Shown: positions 8,228 to 16,939, counted from the stretch's first letter. The stretch: DNA of 64,000 nucleotides from an uncultured Sphingomonadales bacterium (GCA_903832325.1 CAILBC010000045.1:80297-144296); one strand, 5' to 3'. Notes: generated from the sequence alone by a model not told the origin. Translations and numbers: made by a program.

Positions 8228-9483
8228 ACCTGCTCCAGCGCCTGGGCAAAGTCGGCGATCAGGTCGTCGGGGTGTTCAATCCCGACCGACAGACGGATCG
8301 TTCCTTCGGTAATGCCGCCGGCGGCGCGGTCGGCGGCGGGCACGTTGTAATGCGTTGTCGTGGCCGAATGGCAGGCCAGCGTTTCCGATCCACCCAGGCT
8401 GACGGCCTGCTTCACCAGGCGCAAGCCATCCAGCAGCCGGAACGCTTCGGCCTGGCCGCCGTGAAGGTGCAGCGAGAACGTGGAGCCATGGCCCTTGCAC
8501 TGGCGCGCAACGACCGCGGCCTGCGGGCTGCCTTCGGGCAGGAAGCCGAGATAGGTGATGCCCGCGACCTTGGGATGATCACGCAAAAAGGTTGCCACAA
8601 GCTGCGCGTTCGACATCGCGCGTTCGGATCGCACTGCCACGCTTTCCAGGCTGCGCAGCACCAGCCAGCAGGTGAACGGATCGCAATGCGTACCCAGCAC
8701 CGTGCGCAATTGCAGCAGCGGCTCGATCAGATCGGCCCGGCCCGAGATCCCGCCCGCCAGCAGATCGCTGTGCCCGCCGCAATATTTGGTGAGCGACGTC
8801 ATGTTGAGATCGACGCCCAGTTCGATCGGCCGCTGGGCAAAAGGCGCCAGAAACGTGTTGTCGCAGACCACCAGCGGGCGGCGGCCGGTCTTTGCCCCCA
8901 CTTCATCGGCAATCGCCACCACCAGCGCGATATCGGTGATCGCCGCGGTGGGGTTGGCCGGGGTTTCGATCACGATCAGCGCCAGCGGGCCTTGCGACAG
9001 CGCCAGTTCGGCCTGCGCGCGGATATGATCGCCATCGCAGCCATCCAGGATCGGCACGGCCGTTGCGCCAAAGCGCGGCATGAGCTGGTTATAGAGCCCG
9101 TCGGTGCCACCATAGATCGGGCGGCTGTGCAGCACGCTGTCACCCGGGCGCACGTGTTCGATGGCAATCGCGCTGTGCGCCGCCATGCCGGATGAAAACG
9201 CCGCCGCGCGTTCGGCGCCGTCGACTGCCGCCAGCCGCGTTTCCAGCATGGCCAGATTAGGATGCGACAGCCGCGAATAGATATAGGCCGGCTGCCCCGC
9301 CATCGGGCCGGTGCCGCGAAAATAGGCCTCGTGAATGTCGCGCGCCTGCGCGGCGCTTTCATAGACGAATGTCGAAGTCAGATAGACCGGCGGTTTGGCC
9401 GCACCACTCGCCGTGGCCGGGTCATAGCCGCTGGTGATGGCCAGCGTTTCGGGGCGAAACGACGCGCCCTGATCATGCGGCAT
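8224..9483 (-). CDS. Cys/Met-metabolism PLP-dependent enzyme (gamma-lyase/gamma-synthase family)
   Basis: A 419-aa fold-type I PLP enzyme of the cystathionine gamma-synthase/methionine gamma-lyase family. Visible family landmarks are YSRLSHPN (residues 69-76), the cofactor-ring loop FSSGMAAHSA (96-105), the phosphate-side YGG (124-126), the PLP-pyridine aspartate in VVCDNTF (Asp208) and the Schiff-base lysine in TSLTKYCGGHSD (Lys233). The extra length and SRLSHP are more typical of lyases than of the synthases. It sits between the Rieske oxygenase (11-bp overlap) and the flavoproteins, so it should act in the same pathway, perhaps cleaving a C-S bond or eliminating a gamma substituent. Reaction and substrate are unassigned. 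Confidence 0.85.
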   Translation of the reverse strand: MPHDQGASFRPETLAITSGYDPATASGAAKPPVYLTSTFVYESAAQARDIHEAYFRGTGPMAGQPAYIYSRLSHPNLAMLETRLAAVDGAERAAAFSSGMAAHSAIAIEHVRPGDSVLHSRPIYGGTDGLYNQLMPRFGATAVPILDGCDGDHIRAQAELALSQGPLALIVIETPANPTAAITDIALVVAIADEVGAKTGRRPLVVCDNTFLAPFAQRPIELGVDLNMTSLTKYCGGHSDLLAGGISGRADLIEPLLQLRTVLGTHCDPFTCWLVLRSLESVAVRSERAMSNAQLVATFLRDHPKVAGITYLGFLPEGSPQAAVVARQCKGHGSTFSLHLHGGQAEAFRLLDGLRLVKQAVSLGGSETLACHSATTTHYNVPAADRAAGGITEGTIRLSVGIEHPDDLIADFAQALEQV

Positions 9484-10711
9484 GCAGCACGCCCCCGGTC
9501 TTTACGCCCAGCTTTTCGTCGCAATAGGCCATCGCCTTTGCACAATACCAGTCGACAAAGCGCATCACCAGCGCTTCGGCTTCGGGCGAATAGGGCCCGG
9601 GGATATAGCCCGGGCTGTCCACGCCATCCTGGTTGTTTTCGGCCAGTTCCTTGTCCTGCAGATTGGTGGTGTGCCACGGTTCGGCAATCGCTTCGGGATC
9701 ATAGTCCACGCCGGCAATGGCATCCTTGTGCACCAGCCACTTGGCCGTCACCAGCGTTTCGCGCGCGTTGATCGGCATCGCGCTGAAGAAAAACACCTGG
9801 TCGGCCGTGGCATGGGCAAAGCTGTGCGGTTCCAGCGCCCAGCGCATCGATCCGATATCGCCATCGCCGGTTTCGCACATCAGCTTTTTCACCGCGTGCT
9901 TGCCATCCATGGTCATCGACACCATGCCGGGGTTGAGCGGAAAGCGGATCGCCTGCCACCAATCTTCGCCCACGCCTTCGCTCGGCAGGCCGATTTCGGC
10001 CATGCGCCGTTCAAACCGTTCGGCAAAATCGGCCCCGCCATAATCGAAATAGGCGCTGAACCCGGCCGGGAACGTGCGCGCGAGTTCGGGGTGCGAGGCC
10101 TGACAGTGATAGCATTCGCGCCCGTTTTCCAGCACCAGTTTCCAGTTGGCGTGTTCGACCAGCGTTTCCACGCGCGCCACTTTGGCGTTTTCCAGATTGT
10201 GCGGCGCGATCAACGGCTCGAATTCGGCGCGGAACCGGTCGAACGACGGCGGATTGTCCGACAGGCAGATATAGATCACCCCGGACATGACCTCGGTCCG
10301 CACCGGATTGAGGCCATGATCGCTGTTGTCGAAATCATCGGGCATGCGGCCCGCGCTCAACAACGATCCGTCGAGGTTGTAAGTCCACTTGTGATACGGG
10401 CAGACGATGCGCGGGCTTTTGCCCAGGCCTTCCTTGCACAGCACCGCACCGCGGTGGCGGCACGAATTGTGAAAGCCGCGGATCTGGCCATCGCGCCCGC
10501 GCACGATCAGCACCGGCCAGGGCCCGATCTTGATCGACGTGTAATTGCCGGGCTCAGGGATTTCGCAGGAAAAACCGGCCATCAGCCACGACCGTTCATA
10601 GACTGCGTGAAGATCGAAATCGACCATCGCCGGATCGTTGTAAAGCGCCTGCGGCAGGCTGTGGCCCGGCTGGCGGCTGGCAATGGCATCCCTGATCTGA
10701 CCGAGATCCAC
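9473..10711 (-). CDS. Rieske non-haem iron oxygenase, glycine betaine monooxygenase (GbcA)-like
   Basis: Terminal oxygenase alpha subunit (412 aa). The Rieske [2Fe-2S] motif CRHRG...CPYHKW places ligands at Cys84, His86, Cys104 and His107. The mononuclear iron site begins with NGRECYHCQASH (His202, His207). Overall layout and segments such as GFSCEIPEPGNY and NWKLVLENGRECYHC resemble GbcA, which demethylates glycine betaine to dimethylglycine; stachydrine demethylases are the other candidates. The start is taken as GTG 10711, preceded by an AGGGG site; ATG 10759 in frame is possible. First gene of the long minus-strand operon. No reductase (GbcB-like) gene is visible, so its electron donor must lie elsewhere or be the HcnB-like protein. 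Confidence 0.88.
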   Translation of the reverse strand: MDLGQIRDAIASRQPGHSLPQALYNDPAMVDFDLHAVYERSWLMAGFSCEIPEPGNYTSIKIGPWPVLIVRGRDGQIRGFHNSCRHRGAVLCKEGLGKSPRIVCPYHKWTYNLDGSLLSAGRMPDDFDNSDHGLNPVRTEVMSGVIYICLSDNPPSFDRFRAEFEPLIAPHNLENAKVARVETLVEHANWKLVLENGRECYHCQASHPELARTFPAGFSAYFDYGGADFAERFERRMAEIGLPSEGVGEDWWQAIRFPLNPGMVSMTMDGKHAVKKLMCETGDGDIGSMRWALEPHSFAHATADQVFFFSAMPINARETLVTAKWLVHKDAIAGVDYDPEAIAEPWHTTNLQDKELAENNQDGVDSPGYIPGPYSPEAEALVMRFVDWYCAKAMAYCDEKLGVKTGGVLHAA

Positions 10712-10926
10712 CTGACATATCCCCTTTTCATGGCGGCCGGAGGCAGCCGCCCAAGACATCGCGCGCGCACCCCGCAGCGGGGTGGCCGGCGCCACGCCGT
10801 CAACAAAGGTTTGATGACACGCCCATGCTGGCCAGCGCGAATCCCATTATGTCATGGCCACATTCGATTTTTTGCGTGGGGATTGATCATCGAGACACGC
10901 GATTTCGCGGATGGACAGTGATATTG
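10712..10926. promoter_or_regulatory. Divergent promoter region between Rieske operon and LysR gene
   Basis: 215 bp separating the divergent Rieske operon and LysR regulator. A small hairpin (stem CACCCCG/CGGGGTG, loop of 3, positions 10768-10784) lies in what would be the operon leader. The stretch 10850-10900 is locally less GC-rich (around ATTCGATTTTTTGCG) and is the likeliest promoter area. LysR-family regulators usually bind such a region at T-N11-A sites; I do not see one convincing enough to place. Confidence 0.45.
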
Positions 10927-11982
10927 ATGCAGAACAATGACACTGGCGGGGCGCGCGATGGGCGCGAACCTGCACCACGGTGGCGCAACGCATCGAAAGG
11001 CCGGACAATCGCGACCAACCCCCTGATCAATCGTCGCTGGCTGCCGCTGAACGCCTTGCGCGCGTTCGAGGCGGTGGGCCGGCATCTCAGCTTCACGGCC
11101 GGGGCGCAGGCGCTGACCGTGTCGCAATCGGCGATGAGCCGCCATGTCAGCAGTCTGGAAGACCTGCTGGGCAAACCGCTGTTCGAACGATCGGCCAGCG
11201 GATTGCGGCTGACACCGGCGGGCGAAGTGCTGTTGCCGGTGGTGGCAAAGTGCCTCGACCGGCTGGAGGAAACGCTCAACACGGTGCGCAACCGTGACAG
11301 CGAAAGCCGGCCGCTGCGGCTGCACATTCCGCCCTCGCTGCTTTATCAGACGGCGCTGCCGCTGCTCCACGGGTTTCGCCAGCAGCATCCCGAAGTGCGC
11401 ATCGATGTCACCACGTCAAACGTCACCGGCAGTCCGCAGGGCAAAGTCGATATGGCAATCGTGTTTGACCGGCCCAATGTCGATGATCGCATCACCGATC
11501 TGCTGTGGATGGTGCGCGTCGCCCCGCTCTGTTCGCCCGCGACCTGGGCGGCGCATGTTGAACGCAGCAAGGGCGGCGCCTCGCTCGAAGCGTTCCTGAA
11601 AGATACCGAGCTGCTGCACGTAAAGCTCGACAACGAACCGCGCGGGCTCTTGTGGAGCACGTATGCCGATCAGCAGCGGCTCAATCTCGATACCGGCAGC
11701 GGGCTGGCATTCGACACCGCGTTTTCGGCGGTGCGCTATGCCATGTCGGCCACCGGCGTGGTGCTGGCCGATATCGACATGTTTGCCGACGAAATTGCGG
11801 CGGGCAACCTGGTCATGCCGTTTTCGTGCATTTGCGCCGATGGCTATGGCTATTATCTGAAAACCCACGCCGAAGACTTGTCGGACCCGACCATTTTCCT
11901 GTTGCGCGACTGGATCATCCGCCATTTTGCGCGCGGCAATCTGGACAGCGACGAACCGATGCGGCTGGCACCGGGGGCCTGA
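10927..11982 (+). CDS. LysR-family transcriptional regulator (GcvA-like)
   Basis: Transcription factor of 351 aa. The N-terminal helix-turn-helix spans about residues 40-95 and includes LSFTAGAQALTVSQSAMSRH; the C-terminal two-lobed effector domain follows, starting near LRLHIPPSLL. It resembles the GcvA-like branch (LNALRAFEAVGRHLSF). The ATG at 10927 is chosen because upstream in-frame residues look like non-coding leader; a run of about 35 residues before the HTH is longer than usual, so a later start cannot be excluded. Divergently placed against the Rieske/sox operon, it is the natural candidate regulator, responding to the operon substrate or a demethylation product. Confidence 0.88.
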   Translation: MQNNDTGGARDGREPAPRWRNASKGRTIATNPLINRRWLPLNALRAFEAVGRHLSFTAGAQALTVSQSAMSRHVSSLEDLLGKPLFERSASGLRLTPAGEVLLPVVAKCLDRLEETLNTVRNRDSESRPLRLHIPPSLLYQTALPLLHGFRQQHPEVRIDVTTSNVTGSPQGKVDMAIVFDRPNVDDRITDLLWMVRVAPLCSPATWAAHVERSKGGASLEAFLKDTELLHVKLDNEPRGLLWSTYADQQRLNLDTGSGLAFDTAFSAVRYAMSATGVVLADIDMFADEIAAGNLVMPFSCICADGYGYYLKTHAEDLSDPTIFLLRDWIIRHFARGNLDSDEPMRLAPGA

Positions 11983-12008
11983 ACCGGCGCGCCTTCCATT
12001 CGGCCGCC

Positions 12009-12077
12009 TCAAATCAGCCCCCCAAATTCAGACCGCCAAATTCAGGCCCCCAAATTCAGGCCCGCAAATTCAGGCCG
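12009..12077. repeat. 14-bp tandem repeat array (AAATTCAG core)
   Basis: Four exact copies of AAATTCAG at 12024, 12038, 12052 and 12066, spaced exactly 14 bp, plus a degenerate copy (AAATCAG) at 12011. The linker is GGCCCNC-like. The array fills the gap between the convergent LysR gene and the exported-protein gene. It is too short and too dense for a CRISPR array. Confidence 0.85.
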
Positions 12078-12090
12078 CTGATCCGGTCTT

Positions 12091-12864
12091 TCAGATCGGC
12101 ACGCCGATGATGAACTTGACGATCACGTCGTCTTTGCTCGTGCCATAGCCTTTGCCCACCCCGGCGTTGAGGTTCCACTGGCCGATCGTGGTGTCGATCG
12201 AAACGAACGTGGCGTGGTCGGTGCGCGCCAGGCGGCCGAAATCGCGCAACGATCCGGCGCCGTTATAGCTTTCCAGGCTGATCACCGTCTTGCCCGGCAG
12301 CTTGTAGCCGATCCGCGTGGCCAGTTGCACTTGCGCCGGGCCCCTGGCCGGCCCCGACAGCGCAAAATCGACATTCACGTTGCCCCCGATGATCCAGCGA
12401 TCGCTGTTCCACCCGGCGATCACTTTCACCTCGTTGTTCCAGGGGTTCTGATCGAGGTGATAGGCCACGCGGCCCACTTCGTAATTGATGCCGTAATAGA
12501 GCCCCTTTTCGGGGTGGCGCGGCAGCCATTTCACGCGCACTTTCCAGCCGTCGGCGCGCAAGTGCCCGCCGGCATCGAGCGTGGCGAGCGGCAGATAGAG
12601 CCCGAGTTCCACATCGGAATTGACCGAATAGGACCATTCCGGGGTTACGCGGATGCGGTGCACGCTTTGTTGCTGCCCCGCATAATCGGGCGTCCGGTCA
12701 CCCGACAGCGTGTCGTTGACATGGACATCCAGCCCGAAATGGTGCGCCGCATTGATATCGCCGAGATAGACCTGGATTTCCTCATCCGCCGCGCGCGCGC
12801 TGGTACCGGCGCCAATCAGGGCAAAAGCGGCCGCTGCGCGCAACAGATGGCGGACATGGAACAT
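12091..12864 (-). CDS. Exported protein of unknown function, barrel-like
   Basis: A 257-aa protein with a clear Sec signal peptide (basic MFHVRH start, hydrophobic core, cleavage after ARA near residue 25). The mature part alternates short polar and aromatic strands (for example YSVNSDVELGLYLPLATL and FVSIDTTIGQWNLNAGVGKG) and ends in a hydrophobic residue after a beta strand (VIVKFIIGVPI), which suggests a small outer-membrane beta-barrel. I do not recognise a named family with certainty. Start chosen at the signal peptide; the frame extends upstream without meaning. It lies alone between a repeat array and glpK, 119 bp downstream of glpK on the same strand. Confidence 0.75.
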   Translation of the reverse strand: MFHVRHLLRAAAAFALIGAGTSARAADEEIQVYLGDINAAHHFGLDVHVNDTLSGDRTPDYAGQQQSVHRIRVTPEWSYSVNSDVELGLYLPLATLDAGGHLRADGWKVRVKWLPRHPEKGLYYGINYEVGRVAYHLDQNPWNNEVKVIAGWNSDRWIIGGNVNVDFALSGPARGPAQVQLATRIGYKLPGKTVISLESYNGAGSLRDFGRLARTDHATFVSIDTTIGQWNLNAGVGKGYGTSKDDVIVKFIIGVPI

Positions 12865-12983
12865 CACAAGGCTTTCCCGCAGCCCACCGGCCCGGCCCGG
12901 TTGCTCCGCCCTCCTGCGGCAAAATTGTGCGCCGCACAAGTTTGCCGCGTGCCGCTTTGCCCCTGCGGGCGATCGAATTTGCC

Positions 12984-14486
12984 TCAGGCGCGTCTGGACA
13001 GGGTGCGCGACACCGCGTCTTGCCATCCGGCAACCAGTGCATCGCGCCGCGCGGCCGCCATCGCCGGATCGAACCGCGCGCCGCGCTGCCAGGTGCGCGC
13101 CAGCGCATCGAGCCCGCTCCACACCCCCACGGCAAGTCCCGCATGGAACGCCGCGCCCAAGGCCGTGGTTTCCAGGTGGTCGGGCCGTTCAACCGGCGTG
13201 TCGAGCAGATCGGCGAGGAACTGGCACAGCCAATCGTTGGCGGCCATGCCCCCGTCAACGCGCAGCGCCGCCGGCCAGACCGCACCATCGGCGGCCATTG
13301 TCGCAGCCAGATCGCGAGTCTGAAAACCCACCGCTTCGAGCGCCGCGCGCGCCAGATGCGCCTGGGTCGTGCCCAAAGTCAGGCCGAAAATTGCCCCGCG
13401 CGCATCCGGGTCCCAGTGCGGCGCGCCCAGCCCGGCAAAGGCCGGCACCATCGTGACGCCATGGGCATCATCGACGCTGGTCGCCATGTCCTGCGTCTGG
13501 CTGGCGTGGGTGATAACCCCCAGCCCGTCGCGCAGCCATTTTACCGCTGCGCCGGCGACGAAAATCGATCCTTCGAGCGCATATGTCATTTTTCCGTTCA
13601 GCCGATAGGCCGGCGTGGTCAGCAGCCCGCCGTGCGAAACCAGCGCCTTTTCGCCGGTGTTGATCAGCATGAAGCAGCCGGTGCCATACGTCGATTTGAC
13701 TTCGCCCGGCTGAAAGCAGACCTGGCCAAACAGTGCGGCCTGCTGGTCACCCGCCATGCCGGCGATGGGAATCTGTGCCTCGAACAGCCCCGGCGCAGTC
13801 ACCCCGAACAGGCGACTGTTGTCGTGCACTTCGGGCAGGATGGCCATCGGCACGCGCAGCGCGCGGCACAGCTCTTCATCCCATTGCTGGCGATGAATGT
13901 CGTAAATCAGCGTGCGGCCGGCGTTGGTCACATCGGTGGCGTGCACCGCGCCGCCGGTCAGGCGCCACAGCAGAAAGCTGTCGATCGTGCCAAACGCCAG
14001 CTCGCCACGTTCGGCGCGTGCGCGCGCACCGGGCACATTGTCGAGGATCCAGGCGATCTTGGTGCCCGAAAAATAGGGATCGAGCACCAGCCCGGTGCGT
14101 TCCGCCACCAGCGTGCCCAGCCCTTCGGCCTTCAGCCGGTGGCATTCTTCGGCGGTGCGGCGGTCCTGCCACACGATTGCGCGGTGGATCGCCTCGCCGC
14201 TGGCACGGTCCCAGATCACCGTGGTTTCGCGCTGGTTGGTAATGCCGATCGCGGCAATGCCCGCGGCCGAAAGGCCGGCCGTTGCAATCGCCTCGCGCGC
14301 AGTGGCCAGCGTGTCGCGCCAGATATCCTCGGGATCGTGCTCCACCCAGCCGGCAGCGGGATAATGCTGCGCGAATTCGGCCTGGGCAGTGGCCACCGGC
14401 CGCGCATGGGCATCAAACACGATGGCGCGCGTCGATGTGGTGCCCTGATCGATCGCCAGAATATGCTGCCCGCTGGTCTCGCCCAT
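12984..14486 (-). CDS. glpK: Glycerol kinase
   Basis: Full-length glycerol kinase (500 aa) of the FGGY family, phosphorylating glycerol to sn-glycerol 3-phosphate in the cytoplasm. Landmarks: DQGTTSTRAIVFD (residues 13-25), GITNQRETTVIWDR, VWQDRRTAEEC, TYGTGCFMLINTG, and the C-terminal GLGAPHWDPDARGAIFGLT with DGGMAANDWLCQF. It diverges from glpD-glpR across an operator-like intergenic region, so the three genes are probably controlled together by GlpR. No glycerol facilitator (glpF) is present nearby. Confidence 0.97.
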   Translation of the reverse strand: MGETSGQHILAIDQGTTSTRAIVFDAHARPVATAQAEFAQHYPAAGWVEHDPEDIWRDTLATAREAIATAGLSAAGIAAIGITNQRETTVIWDRASGEAIHRAIVWQDRRTAEECHRLKAEGLGTLVAERTGLVLDPYFSGTKIAWILDNVPGARARAERGELAFGTIDSFLLWRLTGGAVHATDVTNAGRTLIYDIHRQQWDEELCRALRVPMAILPEVHDNSRLFGVTAPGLFEAQIPIAGMAGDQQAALFGQVCFQPGEVKSTYGTGCFMLINTGEKALVSHGGLLTTPAYRLNGKMTYALEGSIFVAGAAVKWLRDGLGVITHASQTQDMATSVDDAHGVTMVPAFAGLGAPHWDPDARGAIFGLTLGTTQAHLARAALEAVGFQTRDLAATMAADGAVWPAALRVDGGMAANDWLCQFLADLLDTPVERPDHLETTALGAAFHAGLAVGVWSGLDALARTWQRGARFDPAMAAARRDALVAGWQDAVSRTLSRRA

Positions 14487-14600
14487 GATGTCATCCCTCT
14501 CGTATTTTCGTTTGATGTTCGTTATAGCCGCTTATCGTTCGTTTCAAATTCGAATTTGCGCAAGGTGCGCAAAAATCCTGTCGCAGCGGAGCATTCCACC
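14487..14600. promoter_or_regulatory. glpK/glpD divergent control region with GlpR-like operator motifs
   Basis: Between glpK and glpD lie three TTCGTT-type direct elements (TTTTCGTTT at 14505-14513, TGTTCGTTA at 14516-14524, GTTCGTTTC at 14537-14545) and a perfect 14-bp palindrome CAAATTCGAATTTG at 14545-14558. TTCGTT/TTCGAA words recur in DeoR/GlpR operators, and the region is conspicuously AT-richer than its flanks. This supports GlpR binding between the two promoters; the exact operator is inference. Confidence 0.6.
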
Positions 14601-16151
14601 ATGGCCGTGCCGGAGCAAGCCCCCGAAGTTGCAAAATCCGATCAGGCCATTTTCGACCTGCTGATCGTGGGGGGCGGGATCAATGGCGCCGGGATCGCGC
14701 GCGATGCCGCCGGTCGCGGGCTTTCGGTGCTGCTGGTAGAGGCCGAGGATCTGGCGCAGCACACGTCGTCGGCATCGACCAAGCTGATCCATGGCGGGTT
14801 GCGTTACCTCGAATATGGCGAATTCCGCCTGGTGCGCGAGGCGCTGATCGAGCGTGAGCGGCTGTGGGGCATGGCGCCGCACATCATCTGGCCCTTGCGC
14901 TTTGTCCTGCCACAGCTTCATTCGCCGCGCCCGGCGTGGATGGTGCGGCTGGGCCTGTTTCTTTACGACCATCTTGGCGGCCGCAAGCGCTTGCCGGCCA
15001 CCGAAAGCATCGATCTGGCGCGCGCGCCGCAGGGCGCGGGGCTCAATCCCGGGGCCCGCCGCGCGTTCGTCTATTCGGATTGCTGGGTGGAAGACAGCCG
15101 GCTGGTCGTGCTCAACGCGATGGATGCCGTATCGCGCGGCGCGGTGGTCGCCACGCGCACCCGGCTGGTTTCGGCGCAGCGCCGCGGCGCGGGCTGGGTC
15201 GCCACGATTGCCGACGCCGATGGCGCCCGCCAGGTCGAGGCGCGCGCGCTGGTCAATGCCGCCGGCCCCTGGGTGGAGGATGTGATCCAGCGCACGCGCG
15301 ATCCGGCAACCGCCGGCAACCAGCGCAGCCGGGGCGTGCGGCTGATCAAGGGCAGCCATATCGTGCTGCCCCGGCTCTATCCCGGCGATCACGCGTTTCT
15401 GCTGCAAAATCCTGACCGGCGCGTGGTCTTTGCCATTCCCTATGAAGGCGAATTCACGCTGATCGGCACGACCGACGAACCCTGGACGCTGCCGCCGGGG
15501 CCGGCAACGATTTCGGATGGCGAAACCGACTATCTGCTCGATACCGTGCGCCGCTATTTCGCCACCCCGGTCACCCGCGCGGATATCCGCTGGACATATG
15601 CCGGCATCCGCCCGCTTTATGACGATCATGCGGCCAATGCCTCGGCCGTGACGCGCGACTATGTGCTCGATCTGGATGCGTCGCAGGGCGCGGCACCGAT
15701 GCTCAGCGTGTTTGGCGGCAAGATCACCACGTTCCGCAAACTGGCCGAGCACGCGATGGAAAAGCTTGCCGCCCATTTCCCGATGGCCGGCCCGGCGTGG
15801 ACCGCGGGCGCGGTCCTGCCCGGTGGTGATCTGCCCGGTGGTGATTTCGATGGTTTCGTTGCCGAACTGCGCGCCGAACGCCCCGCGCTGGCGCCCGCGC
15901 TGATCCGCCGTCTGGCCCGCGCCTATGGCACCAGGGCCGAACACGTGCTCGCCGGGGTGCGCACGCCCGAAGATCTGGGCCGCGATTTTGGCGGCGGGTT
16001 GACCGAGGCCGAACTGACGTATCTGGCGCACCACGAATGGGCGCGCACCGCGCAGGATGTGCTGTGGCGGCGCAGCAAGATGGGGCTGCACGTGCTGCCC
16101 CAGGCCACCGAGGCGATCGACGCCTTTCTGGCTGCGATGGGACATGCCTGA
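14601..16151 (+). CDS. glpD: Aerobic glycerol-3-phosphate dehydrogenase
   Basis: FAD-dependent, membrane-peripheral dehydrogenase (516 aa) that oxidises sn-glycerol 3-phosphate to dihydroxyacetone phosphate and reduces quinone. The FAD motif LLIVGGGINGAGIARDAAG lies at residues 22-40; STKLIHGGLRYLEYGEF and GTTDEPW are family stretches; the C-terminal DAO_C helical domain runs from about residue 390. The ATG at 14601 follows a GCGGAG site nine bases upstream; a much longer in-frame extension into glpK on the other strand is spurious. The stop overlaps the glpR start. Confidence 0.96.
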   Translation: MAVPEQAPEVAKSDQAIFDLLIVGGGINGAGIARDAAGRGLSVLLVEAEDLAQHTSSASTKLIHGGLRYLEYGEFRLVREALIERERLWGMAPHIIWPLRFVLPQLHSPRPAWMVRLGLFLYDHLGGRKRLPATESIDLARAPQGAGLNPGARRAFVYSDCWVEDSRLVVLNAMDAVSRGAVVATRTRLVSAQRRGAGWVATIADADGARQVEARALVNAAGPWVEDVIQRTRDPATAGNQRSRGVRLIKGSHIVLPRLYPGDHAFLLQNPDRRVVFAIPYEGEFTLIGTTDEPWTLPPGPATISDGETDYLLDTVRRYFATPVTRADIRWTYAGIRPLYDDHAANASAVTRDYVLDLDASQGAAPMLSVFGGKITTFRKLAEHAMEKLAAHFPMAGPAWTAGAVLPGGDLPGGDFDGFVAELRAERPALAPALIRRLARAYGTRAEHVLAGVRTPEDLGRDFGGGLTEAELTYLAHHEWARTAQDVLWRRSKMGLHVLPQATEAIDAFLAAMGHA

Positions 16152-16932
16152 TAGCGCCAGGATGGAACGCGCCGGCAGCGCGGCGCGGCGGGCGGCTATC
16201 CTCGCGGCGGTGCGGCTGGCAGGAGAGGCCAATGTGGCCGCGCTGTCGGCGCAATTTGCCGTAACCCCGCAGACGATCCGGCGCGATCTCAATCATCTGG
16301 CCGATCGCGCGCTGATCGCGCGGGTGCATGGCGGCGCGGCGCTCGGGTCGGGCATTGCCAATGCCCGCTATGAAGAACGGCGCGGCATGGCCGCCACGGC
16401 AAAGGCGCGGATCGGCGCCGCCGCGGCCACGCTCGTGCCCGAAGGCGCATCGCTGTTCATCAACATCGGCACCACCACCGAGGCGGTTGCGCGCCATCTG
16501 GTCCACCATGCCAAGCTGATGGTGGTCAGCAACAATCTGAACGTGGTCGATTGCCTGGCCGGGCGCCCGGGCATCGCGGTCATCGCGGTGGGCGGCCAGG
16601 TGCGGCCCGGCGACCGCGCGGTGATCGGCGCGCTGGCCGATCAGTTCATCGACAATTTTCGCGTCGAGCTGGCGCTGATCGGCACATCGGGGCTGAGCGA
16701 AGAGGGCGATCTGCTCGATTTCGACGCCGACGAAGTGCTGGTGGCGCGCCGCATCATCCGCCAGGCGCGCAAAGTGATCCTGGTGGCCGACAGCACGAAA
16801 ATCGGCCGCGCTGCGCCAATCCGCATTGCCGGGATCGAGGCGATCCACCACCTCGTCACCGACCGCGTGACCAGCCCGGCGCTGCGTGCGCTGCTGGCCG
16901 AGCGCGGCGTCGCGCTTACCGAAACCGGCTGA
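16144..16932 (+). CDS. glpR: DeoR-family repressor of glycerol genes
   Basis: A 262-aa DeoR-type regulator. The N-terminal HTH (about residues 20-60) includes AQFAVTPQTIRRDLNHL, the segment that reads TTCG-type operators; the C-terminal sugar-phosphate sensor domain has NIGTTTEAVA and GTSGLSEEGDLLDFD, and ends with the expected DRVTSPALRALLAERGVAL. The start at 16144 overlaps the last 8 bases of glpD; a second ATG at 16162 is possible. Co-transcription with glpD and proximity to glpK make glycerol-3-phosphate-responsive control of this cluster the likely role. Confidence 0.93.
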   Translation: MPDSARMERAGSAARRAAILAAVRLAGEANVAALSAQFAVTPQTIRRDLNHLADRALIARVHGGAALGSGIANARYEERRGMAATAKARIGAAAATLVPEGASLFINIGTTTEAVARHLVHHAKLMVVSNNLNVVDCLAGRPGIAVIAVGGQVRPGDRAVIGALADQFIDNFRVELALIGTSGLSEEGDLLDFDADEVLVARRIIRQARKVILVADSTKIGRAAPIRIAGIEAIHHLVTDRVTSPALRALLAERGVALTETG

Positions 16933-16939
16933 TCCGCGA

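Noticed and set aside
12009..12077. Possible CRISPR or integration-site repeat
   Set aside because: Repeats of 14 bp with no unique spacers, no tRNA or integrase nearby.
12927..14600. Plus-strand frame extending glpD upstream across glpK
   Set aside because: It lies entirely antisense to glpK; the family start MAVPEQAPEV with a ribosome site at 14601 fits glpD length.
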